NCBI GenBank assembly: GCA_040954595.2
Contig: CM082584.2
Span: forward strand, 11,904,001-11,968,000
Reading direction: 5' to 3'
DNA: 64,000 nucleotides
From: Balanoglossus misakiensis
Taxonomy: Eukaryota; Hemichordata
Part shown: in pieces, positions 1 through 12,200 of the stretch
Layout: each line of letters begins with the position of its first letter
Position numbering within the stretch: position 1 is the stretch's first letter
Notes under the pieces: model-generated
What the model was told of the DNA's origin: nothing
Database searches by the model: none
The model's input: the letters and a program-made list of their open reading frames with translations, nothing else
Translations under genes and position numbers: made by a program

Positions 1-200
1 GAGCGTAGTAAAGCACAGCGCCCCCAGTGGGCTAGGAACGATACTCTATTGGTGACCCTTGAACCTTACCCTCCCATGATGCAGTGCAAGAAATTTTTCT
101 TCACATGAAAATCAGCGGGCAGCTAACCCGATAAAAACATCCACCGTATTCGGAACAGTCGATACTCAGAAAGTCGTTTCTCCATATTCTGCCACTTTTT

Positions 201-227
201 GTAAGAAGAAATATCCAACGAGAATAT
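201..227 (+). other. IFT74: IFT74 exon 1 end with split start codon
   Basis: A strong donor (AT|GTAAGTAC, intron from 228) leaves AT at 226-227. Joined to the exon at 655 (G GCG AGT CGT) this makes ATG GCG AGT, so the protein starts Met-Ala-Ser as human IFT74 does. The context has A at -3 and G at +4. An in-frame TAA sits at 202-204, so no longer upstream frame is possible in this exon. The unspliced sequence reads ATG TAA. Phase fits exactly. The alternative start at 281 needs a much weaker donor. This is inferred from sequence; no transcript was seen. Confidence 0.7.
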
Positions 228-3200
228 GTAAGTACATGTCTGGTTCGCGTAAACATTATGGTGTCACGTCGACTGACTGGCATGGCAACAAGGAGGCGTC
301 AGTGTAAACGTTGTCATGTAAACGACAGGTTTCTCTAGGCGAAGTTACGTAACCTCACCAAAAAACCTTCTGCCGCCATTGCCTGTAATTCTACCATACC
401 ATTCACCATTCAAACATATCGACTAACACACACACACGTTTTCCAAGCCCGTTATAGTCACTATTTTCCCATATATGGGTTTATAATCTGACATTTGAGA
501 CTAGTAATAGTATATACAATCATCGACATGCACACAGCTCATACGGATTTTTCCACCTTGAAGTTGAATATAATCAATACATGTACGTTGTAATCATGGA
601 GGTACCTCCATTGTTGTAATGAAGGAATAATCCCCCCGTGTATCATTATTTCAGGGCGAGTCGTCCACCAACAAGTGGAGGAGGTCGCAGACCCACAACA
701 AGTCGACCAATGTCTGGCATGAGACAGCCACCACCTGGTACATCAAGGGCTGCCGCTGCTGTAAGTTTGTGTTCAAAGCCATCTTCATCAATTATTATTA
801 ATTCTTCTTTTCAGGCCATGGACCTAAAAAAAATATACATAAACTATTGTCAATTTACACATGACATACCAGTACATGTAATAAGTTTTTGTTGTACATC
901 TCGTAACCATTTCTTGACTTACCACTCTCACCCCTATGTCCTGTGTATGGGTTCAACCGGATCAATAAAAATGAGAGGGTTGGACCAAAATATGGTTTTG
1001 AAAGGGTAGATTATTTTGTATTCCAGAATCCAGTCACAGCAGCAAGACCAGGCACAAGAGGAGGAGCAGCAGCTGCTGGTAGTGGAGGTAATCTTACATT
1101 TTAGTACCGAAATCTTCCACATTGTAGAAAAATCTGGTGTCGATAACAAGTTTCAACCTTGCCCTTTTTATCACCCTCACTAGTCGGGGATAATAAAATT
1201 TGACAATGCTCTGAAAATTGTGTTCTGTTCTCTTGTGTTAGTTCTGGATGCCAGGATAAACATTTCAGACAGACCGATGACTCAGCAGGGTCTTGGTGGA
1301 ATGAAAACTGGACCTAAAGGTAAGTGAATAATAATTCATGCTGCTGTCGTCATGCCAACAAACGCAAATGCATCAGTACAATCCCAGTCACACTCTCGTA
1401 TTCAAAATTTGTTTCTGATGAAAGATTTTTTCCGTACTTACAATTCGTATGGTGTTCATTTACACTAGGGCCGTCAAGAATTGTGAGGGATGAGTCCTAC
1501 TTCATGGGCCTCCTACGCACCAAGATACATGAACTGGAATCGGAGAACAACAAGCTTCAAAAAGAAATTGACCACTTTAATCAAGAGAATGCACAGTATC
1601 TGTCATATGAGAAAACGTGAGTAAAAAAAAATATATGTACACTGGTAATCAGTGATGAGAGATATAACTAGACTTTAAGATTATTTGTGTGATTATGTCT
1701 TTTAAAGTAATGGCTACAAAATTGCCATCAACCGTGGTAGAGTGACATTTTTGGGGTTCCAGATTGCCAAATTTGCAATGATTGGCCCTTCAAAATGACC
1801 ATAAGCACGATAATTGTCACTGTATTGGCAGTAACAGAGTTCTCACTTATATTACAATACCTACATGTACACAGGGCGGAAGTTTTGGCCACAGAGCTAC
1901 GGGAACTGCAAGGGCAGTTAGGAGACTATAACACAGTAAGTATACCACTATTTGTTCGTTTCATTCACAATACAGGCATTTGTGTAGTGATCTGTTGTTG
2001 TACTAACAGTACTGCAGGATTTTCTCTAATTTACACTGAAAGAGTTTTTTCCTTGTTTGTCTTCTAGTTGGTTGACAAATTGAACACAGATACGGAAATG
2101 GATGAAGTTTTGGAAGACTACAACCAGGTTAGTTCCACATTTGTCAGCCAGGACGATGATACTTGTATGTACAAGTCTGCCCTCCTCTAACGGAAGAAAC
2201 ATGTATGACTTGTATGATGCTACCTTTTCAACCAGAATAAGATATATCGCCCTCAAGCATGCTATCGAGCATTGCCTTTTGTCTTATCAGGCATAACTAA
2301 TACATGTGCATGAATATAAATGTATCAAAAGACATGGTTGGCCAGTTTTGTACAAAATTTTATCTAGGATAATGCCAATTGGATTATTCATTTTAATGTT
2401 GATTTGTTTCCACACAATTTGTATTAGCACTCCTTTTATTTTCCTGCAGCTCATGTCCTGGCTACCTACCGGGTACTCCATTCCCTTACACTAACAACTT
2501 CAACTTGTATGGTTTTCTTCACAGGTGAAAGTTCAGAACGACATGGAGGCCAAAAGTATAGACTTGATATTTACAGAGAGACAAGAGTAAGCAAACATAA
2601 TTATATTTTGTGGGAAAATTGGTGAAGCAGTGTCATAGCTGGAAGGGAGCTTTGTGAATGGTTTATTTATATTAATGCAAAGTTTACAACTTTAATCATT
2701 AACTTTGCAATTATGTTTTTTTCTTCTTCCAAAGGAAAGAGCAGCAGATCCAGCTGGTCGACGTTGAGATTGATCAGCTGAAGAGAATGGCTGACAGTCT
2801 AGTAGAAGACATGGTGAGACATCCCCCTTGTTCCCCACCCCTCTACTTGATAAAATATATCTTCTGTGATGTTACCTGTCCTGTAATTCATAAACAAATC
2901 CTGGGATTTTATTTCTGTGGTGAGAAAAGTTGTGGCAGAAACAAGTAAATTGAATATTGTAGCGTAGGTATATTTAGTATTCCACAGAAAGTGTGAAATT
3001 TTAAATGATGACCTGCTTGTAGTTTTTCCAACAAGTACAGCTCTCCAGGGCACAGAGATCAATTTCCTACATGTATTCATATTACATGTATGTCTGGTTT
3101 TTTATCTAGCATTATAAATCCGCCTCCTATGACCGATAAAAAAGTAAATTGTCTGCAATTTTGCCCTGGCCAAAGGCACTTAAAATTTTACTGATAAAGC

Positions 3201-6200
3201 CGGGATTTTGTAATTGCATCTGGTCCCATTTGGCTGGAGTCCATGATGACTGATAACCTTTTCCAGATATTGAGCAGACGATTTAGTTTTCTTGTAACAA
3301 CCAATAATTTCCCAACATCATTCCGGTGCCTTCACATTTGAAAAGAGAAAGAAAATGTCAAGTTTTTTTTTGTGGGAAAAAAATAGAAATTCCGCATATG
3401 TGGCCTGTCAGGTAGAACACTGCACTGAAACTGTGAACTTACCATCTCATGTTCACACTTTGCGGTACGAAAAACAAAAGTGCCTGAACTTGTTTCGTTT
3501 ACATGCACAGCACATCATTATGCAACGCATTACCCTTTCCATTTGCAATTAATCACATCCTGTCAATATTGGCGTTTTAATGGCACATACGTCTCGTCTT
3601 TGAGATTCATATCACCCTAGATGAATCGGAGATCCATTTTATAGCTGTCTAATTTTCAGATGATAAAAAGCACGGTTGGTGGAAGTTGCCACATGATGAA
3701 TGGAGTTGTTGATTTTTGTTAAAAAACTGATTATCTCGCTTGCGTCGTGATTCACAGAATCCCAATATGAAACAGAAGTACATGCAACTGAAACAGACTA
3801 ATGAACAGCTGCAACGCGATCTGGAAGCCAAACAGCAAACCCTGGATGCGTTGAATACTAAGAGGGACAACCTGGAAGATGTAAGTATACATCTGGTGTG
3901 TGGTCCCTAATGCTATAATCTTTGCTGGGATACAAGTGTTCTTTGCATTGATTGACACTTGCATAATTTGTATTTCACGTTGTGGGATCTTGCTCCTAAA
4001 TGTTGCTGGGTGTTTTTTGATGCTGTATTGGAAAAGGCACATCAGTAAATTGTGAGAGGAAAAGGGCATATATTATTACACCTCTTTTGACAGTTATGCA
4101 CACATATAAATAAACCGTTGATGGATTTTTATTTGACCGTACACACAAACAGGAGCTGCAGCACTCTCAGGTGAAGCAAGAGGCAGTGAGGCTGTACGAG
4201 CAGCTGAATGAACTGGAAGCCAAGAAATCCAGCATAGTGGAAGAGGAACACCAGAAGGGATCTCCAGCTGAGGAAAGGGAGAGATTACTCAAACAGGTCA
4301 AGGAAGACAACCAGGAAATTGCCGGCATGGAAAGAAAGTGAGTCTGCTTGAATGTGGCCCCTACGTGTACATGAAATGTGTGTGAGTGTGTCTATGTGTG
4401 TGTGTATGTGTCTGTGACATCAGACTAATAGCTACATTGTGGTCTGTTTTCTCTTGTATAGGACACAAGAAATGAAAGAAGCGTTGAATAACATTAGAGA
4501 TGAAATCCACCAATTGGACATGGACTTGGAAGAACATCAAGGTCAGGTCACACACTATATCTATGCATTATCATTTCCCAAGTAGCACGGTTATTTTGAA
4601 AGTGCATCTTGATTTAGACACACAGAAGGACTACTGGTGAACAGTGCTCTGGGCATACATAGTCTTTATTAATCAGGCTGTTTTTACTTGGGTGTCAAAT
4701 TTCTGAGTGACAGCGTTGTTTCTCTGCTTGGTACAGGTGAAAGAAATGTCAAATACAAGGAATTGAAGAAGAGAGAAGAAACAATGAATGGTGAGTCAAA
4801 TCTCTTTTGACCTCAAACACTCCAGAAAAATCACTGGGAAAACTCCTGGAAAGCCATGAAGTTTTGTATGACTTTGAGTGTATGGACCATGTCATGAGAA
4901 TGTGTGTTATTCTGTGAAAGATGCAGATTTTTTATCACAGCACACCTTGATTGACTATCTTTTCTCGTTTCTTTTGCACGCAGAGTTTCTTGTGAGTTTT
5001 GAAGAGACAAAAGGAGCGGAATTGGTGAGTGAAAAATTCAAGCTTTATTTGATATTTTTGCAGTGGAAGAACAATACTTGTTGAATCAAAGACAGTATCG
5101 GTTTTACAATACACTGACATAGCATTCATATCAGAGGAATATGAACCAATGAATGATACGTATTTTTTTTCTCGTTTTCAGGAACGAAAAGTAGCCATTG
5201 AAGGAAACATAGTTGCAGTGTTGGAACACATGAGTAGGGTATGTATGTGTATGTTGTCTGCGGGTTGAAATTCCACAGCCCAGGTATACCTCCAAAAATA
5301 TTATTCACTGTTCAGGGCCTGTGTCAACTTATTGACCGTGTAAACCCTTGAGTCAGCCAATCAGATTGCGTGATACACATCAAGCACATTATAACACAAT
5401 GTTACGAATCTTTGTTTTTCTTTTGCAGAATCTCTCGAGGTCTAAACACATGCCCACTCCACAAGAACTAGCCAGGATGCAGGAGGATCTGAGCTTCAAA
5501 GAGAATGAAATGCACAAGTCTCAAGCCACTGCCTCAGGCTTGGCTGCAGGTACATGCACACACACTGATTGTAGCTTTTTTTGTTTGCTTTCACTGAAAT
5601 TTGAACTTGAGTGAGTGAAAGTGGGATCCATGGCAGTTGGAAAATATTTTATATGTGATTTTGAATCGCTCCTATACCCCTCCCCTACTCTGGTGTCCTA
5701 CAAGTACACCCCCCCCCCCTCCTCCCAGACTTGCCACTCTACAAACTCCTCAATACATTTTCGGGGCATATTGCAGAGAGTACCAGATTACAGATGGATT
5801 TCCAGAAGGTGGAACAGCTGGAAACAAAGATCAATGCTGAGTTGGAGACACTGAAAGGGAAGATCACACAGATGGAAGAGGAATTGAAAACCTACGGGGA
5901 TCTGGACGCTCTGAAGAAACAAGGGGATGACAAAAAGAGAGTGAGTAGTCATCACTATATGCATCATTATTTGAGACCCACTAGCTCTCTGCATGGTTTT
6001 AGAGATGCATCGCCGGGTGGTTGGTTGTTCAGAGACAACATGATCATTCCTTTTCTTTTTCCCTCGCCAGAAACTTCACGAAGACAAGATTAACCTGACT
6101 AAGAGGCGGGACACATTCAAGAGAGGTAAGTTTTTCCCGAACGTCGCCTACTATCCTGTCATGAACATCGTCCTTCCAAACTGAATTAATATCACTTATA

Positions 6201-9200
6201 CCGTGCCCCTTGGATGGGTTGAAAATATCAAGATAGCCTGGAATTTTTTTTGTAAATCAGCGCCCTCTGTGTATCACACAGAGAAATGCTGAGTGGCACG
6301 ACGACAGTTTCGTCTTGTTTATCTTCAAAGCTTGAGTATGGCTTTGTCAATATTTAACAAGATGCCAGGCAGCATATATGACCTCTTTCCTCGTTAGTTT
6401 ACTAAAGTTCACTTACTATGTAAACTTGATTATCGAGGAAAGTGAAATGGAGCTCAAATGAGTGTGCTTATGGTCCCCGGCATTTTATACACAGATGTAG
6501 ATGCACATTATACTCTATACACACACAAGCATGCACACATGCACATGAGAACCTACTAAGGGAATGTAGCAGTACCTGTACTTTGCTAGGGTCATGTATC
6601 ACACCTCATATAGTGCAAATCTGTTGACCGTGTGTACAAACCACTGACTGAGCTCATCTCATATGTGAAGCCTTTTAATGCGTTCACTTGTACAGGCAGA
6701 ATACAAGTATACATAATAATAAGTATCTGCAACCATGTGTTTCTTTGTGATGACAAATTTTTTTATATTTCATCTCATAAAGAAACTTATGTCATCATGC
6801 TGACGTCCATGAATGGAACTGCGTATCTGTGTTGCCACAGAGAGTTGCTATTAGCGACAGCGTAGTTGCTCGTACTCCTTAGATGTTTGCTAATCAGACG
6901 CAAACAAAAGAGCCCCCTCCAATCCAGACAGCGTAATTGCAGTTTGATGCTTCATTCCAAATTGAACAGACGACACAAACTCTGAAGATAAATTTAGTGA
7001 TAAACACTGGTGGGCATTATTGGCGTGGGGGAAAGGGGGGATGCAAAAGAAGCTTTTAGTCCATGCAGACTGTTATCCTCTGCATGTTCAAGTTTGACGT
7101 TCATTTTGAAAGGTTTCCTTGGAAATAGTTGCCAATCATTTTGAATCCTTTGGCGTCCATTGGCGATCGCCCTAATTCTTTGACTGGTGCGTTATCCTGT
7201 GTAAGCCACCCGAGTTAGGGGAAAATGACCACTTTCTGGTCTAATTTTCCCTGTTTTATGCCTGTGAAAGAACAGTCATAGTTTATTCATGTGCAGTGAT
7301 ATGTTTTTTGAGTCGCACCCGACTGGCTCATCATATTGTTGGATTATGAGTACCAGGAAACACTTATATGTATGGAACATGTCCACACATCACCACAGTA
7401 GGCAGTCAGACTTCAGCAAATTTTGAAGAAAAAAAAATTGGAGGAAATTATCCACAACATCCATCATCAGTACTTATTTGTGATGGGAGACCGATGCATC
7501 TTTGCGCTAGACGTTTACAATAACTGCCTACCGTAAGGTCGCTAATGAGGGAAACGTGCCACGGGATCTCTTGTGGATTTGCAAATAACTGGAGGAGGAA
7601 AATGCTACAGTATTGTGGCATCATGGTTTCGTGTGATTATCAAGCCGAGTTCAATACCCTCTACGTATGAATATCAAGGATGCTAGGATCCCTAGTCTAA
7701 CGGGCCTGTCATGGATCAAGACGCGTGCATGTAGCATTTCAATGGACTTTAAGACACCATTTGGCGTTGTTTCCTTTTATGACAGTGCGTGATTCACTTA
7801 ATACCGTTGGCACATTTTCTTCTAAAAGATTCTGTGGCAAATCCTTGCTCGAACCATTCATCAATTCATCTTCCAGTTGAACAGAACGAATATTATCACC
7901 TGATGATTCGCTTAAAATAGCACACTTATATGTAATGTTTCACGTCGAAAACATACAGCAAAGAATGCGCGAAAATCAGTTCTCTGATGCAGTGTGCCTA
8001 TTTTATCGAGGGTATCACAGTAATTGGGGATTGTTGGCAAAACATGACAAGTAGAATGTCCTCTGTACTTTCAAAATTCCTTCAGGAAAACAAGATAACA
8101 CTCTGTTGCCGCTTTATGCACCCATCCAGTAAATCGACCTTATCGGAAATAAATGTCTCCCTGTGGTAACATCTTCCCCCATACAAGCTGTTTCTCTGTT
8201 GAACATCTCCTGATAAGATACAAATCTGCGTAGGCCATAGATCTATCAGAAAGCTGCTTGATTGGAACTTTCGTGGGCAATACCATCAAATAAAGTACGC
8301 AGATAACACTTGTCATGAATCCTGTCAGGGTATAATAGATTTCAGATATGCATACATGAAATTAGTGGTCATGTAAATCAGTGTTTTTTTGCATTACATG
8401 TATATCATAGGTCATGTACGTCAGTTGTAAAAGGATACCTTTAATATCAATGTTCCTTCGTATCATTTTTTATTATGTGTAGTCACACAGAGAAATGGTA
8501 TTTAGTCATATGATATGAGTCAGCATGGAGAAATCATGATCACGTTTCTTATTATGGCAGAATGCTGAGAGATATCTGATTCTAAGACGGCCAACAAAAA
8601 AAAGATTATATTGCTGTGTAACTGGCATGGCGGTGTGGTGGCTTGAGATTTATTCACCCTTTCACCACCATGGTTCAGTCCAAACCTATTGTTTTCAATG
8701 GTATGGCTGGATCTTTAAAGAGGGAACAGGGGTGAAAGGGTTAAGAGTGAGAGAGAGTGACTTGGATCTGTGGTGGCACTGAAGTGATACAATCTGACAA
8801 ATGTATCATGTTAACGTCTTTGGAGACTTGTGTGGGCAAGTGGCCTGTGGTGTTCACATGTGTCTCGGGAAGGGAGAAGGAGGGAGGGGGGGGGGTGACA
8901 AATGATGTCTTGCATCTTGAACAGGATCGATAGATGTCTGCGTGCTAAAAGGTTTCTTGTTGTGTCGAGGCCGAGGTGACATCATTACCGGAGATCATAC
9001 AACATAAGTCGTGTAAACGTGCTGGAGAAGGACGCGTTAGTGATGTTTAGTGGCCTAATTCCCTGTGTGAGCAGATTTTCTCTTCCCGACTCATGCTCGT
9101 TTGTGAGCGCCAGTGATGATCATTGCTAGACCCATTCAAAGGCACATGACTCCTCCCCCCCCCCCCTCACACACACAAAAAAAAATGAGTAATTTAGCTG

Positions 9201-12200
9201 ATGCACTAATAAGCCGTGACATCAACTGATGTTCACACATTAGATTGTTGCCATCGGTGTTGCAAAGCTGGAAAATTTCTCCCAGCAACATGTGATGAAA
9301 ATTGACAGGAAAAAAAAACAGGCGCAAAACTGATGCAGCATGGGGAAATGTTCATACAGCAGCAGCAATCATGGACTATCAGCAATAAAAGGTACACAGA
9401 CACCGATTGTAAACATAGAATTTCTGTTCACTTGTTTGGCCAACTAACTGAGAACATACGTGAGTTTAGAGCATAAAATTCAAAAGCTTTTTAGGACATA
9501 CAAAACCATCTGAAGACAGGCTAGCTTTAACATGAGACGTTCATACTCCCACTGGTGAGAAAGATCCTCCTGCTTTAAGCAAGAAAGTGAGAAAGCAAGA
9601 TTCCCCCCAACCCTACCTGGCAGATTATAATCAATACGAGACCAATAAGATGAAGTTTAGAGTTACTGTAATTTGAATAGCATGTGTGGCAGGTAGGTAA
9701 AGATTGACGATCAGTCGTTGTCATTTTAGTGCCTCGCAAATCTCGGGTTACGCATCATTTGGCTAAAGTGCTTGAGGTAATAGTTTGTGATGGAGTCGTT
9801 AGTTAAAGTCAAACTTTATCAAGTCACATATCTGTGGAGCAAATTTCACGTCACACCCATTTCTCTTACATGTTATGATTGTTCAACCCGGCCTGAATAA
9901 TATATACCGATGTGAAAATTGGAGCGAGTGAGTCAGGTTTGTGATATGACCTATTGTCAAGTGTCACTGGTGTGTATTTTAATTATTACACAAAACACCT
10001 GAGTGGCATTTCCGTGAATGTTGCTGTATAATCAATCTCATAAAGGGAACATCTGCCCTTGCAACAAAACCATTCTATAGACAGCTATAGCCTGTTGAAT
10101 TTCTATAGAAGTTTTGAGAATTTTTATGGATACCAATAGAATTCTACAGACATCAATAGAATTGTATTGCCTATTGAATTTCTATTGACATCTATGGATT
10201 TCTAATGTAGTTTTGGACCCCTTTTCTACTGATTTCTATAGAAGCATGAAAATCTTTAGAATGCTATTGAACTCTAAGGAACCCTGAGTAAGCATGCCTG
10301 CATTGTAGACAAGCATATTCAATTTGAATATTTGATTTCTACATAAAACGCGGTTAGAACCACAGCTGAGACCAGTGAGCCTTAAATTCTGTAATTGCTT
10401 TCAATCATAATTCAGCAGTCGCGTTATCATTCAGAAGACAAAGCTGAATTTGTTTTAAGCTTTTTCATAAGTATTTAAATGGGCCAATAATCATGCAGGA
10501 ATGATCCACCCCCTCCTAGAGTGGTGAGATAATGGGAATGAAATCTGCATAGACATTGTAATTATCCATTGCTTTCAAATCAAGTAGAATTACAATATCG
10601 AAAAATGGATGTAAGTCAGTAATTACCAAATACCAGATTTACATTAGAGTAGGGTAGTGTTTCTGTCTATTTTTGGATGGGTTGCTGGAATCTACATCTG
10701 GAATGAGTTCGCCCATGTTCAATTCTGTGTTTCCGGGAACTAAGCATTTTACGAAGTGAGTGTGATATCAACCGAAAAATTTCCACATGTATAAAACATT
10801 GCACAGTCCGAACATCAAAGTCACCTTTATCCTGTCATATTTGAGGCCAGTCGCACCAAGGGATTGCTGGTACACGAGCAAAAGCTCAACTAATCCCAGC
10901 CATGTGTAGTAAAACAGTCTGGGATATTGTATTGCATAGCAATTGCTGTCCTTGGGGAGTTGGTCACATGACCTATACCCCATGTCAAGTCATAGGTGCC
11001 GCTGAAAATGTTTGTCTGTCTGTAATATTCTGAAAAGTAAGACCGTGGATTAATTTCTTGTAGTGTTTATATTTCGCTTTTCCGTGAAGAAGTAACATAT
11101 CAGGATACCGGTCTCAGAAATTGCAAGCTGCAATGCAATGTCACAGTGTCCCACTTGTAACCTCAAGAGAAGTTAGTGATGCAAAGATTTGATGACTCAT
11201 CATGGCTGTAGTTTTCAGATGCATGTTCTATAAACCATCCAGTTTTACCGAGCCACCGTCCATTCTGCATCAGCTCGGTGTATAGTGTGTAAAATTCACA
11301 GCTCGAGTTCAGGTGTTAATTGGAGGTTGTGTGCAAGTCTGATTTTGAGATTAAATTGAAAATCGGCCGGGAGAAATGCAAGAATTTTATATGCCCCTCA
11401 AGTCTTAAGTATATTACTTTGTTGATTAGTTGTCTCTCGTGAAGAAGGACGCGACACCTGAGGTTTGTTTGATGCAATGGCGGTCTGACACACTCTAACA
11501 GAACTTCCTTTAACATCTAATAGGGGATACTGGGATCTTCGGCCTTGACTCAGTGATTGGCATTTTGTCATTAGCATCCTTTGGGAGACTGGCATGTCCC
11601 ACACAAGTGTTCAGATCAAATTTAAATTGATAATTATGTCTGCTATATGAAGGCTATTGCGTAAGTGTGCAATTTTAACCTCACACATAAATTTAGAATT
11701 CCAATGGGAGTACTCCACTTAGATCACTGTGTGTTAGCACCTTCATGCAGGATATTCAGCTCGATGTGTAATCTTCGCAATAACCTTGTGACTCCTGTAC
11801 ACGTGCATATGCATAACGCTATTAAATTGACATGGATGTCATACATGTAGGTATACCAGTGTTGAACATTAATTCTTAGTCATGAGAAAGAGAGAGAGGA
11901 AATACTGCATTAAGATTAACTACTTTAGTTTTCCATTGTATGTTGCCACTCACTCACAGAATACATGGTTTAACCTCTTGCGAAAATCATCAGTAGCTTG
12001 GAATAAATACGTCAATATAGTCAAATTGTGCCATTTCATCAAAGAGGAGAAATAGTTGGCGGGACAAATATCTGACAGTTTCATATGGATTACAGAATGT
12101 TGGATAAAAGATGTTAGTATTTAAAGATGGTATCATATGGATTACCGAAAGTTGAATAAAAAATATTTGTATTTAGGTTGACATCGCTTTTGTTCAAAGC

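Noticed and set aside
281-329. Alternative IFT74 start (MATRRRQ...) reaching exon 2 in phase through GACAG|GTTTCT
   Set aside because: The donor is poor, the residues do not resemble IFT74 N-termini, and AT|GTAAGT at 228 gives a better Met-Ala-Ser start.
638-1009. 123-codon open frame on the plus strand
   Set aside because: Only 655-760 is coding; the rest is intron read-through past a clear GTAAGT donor.
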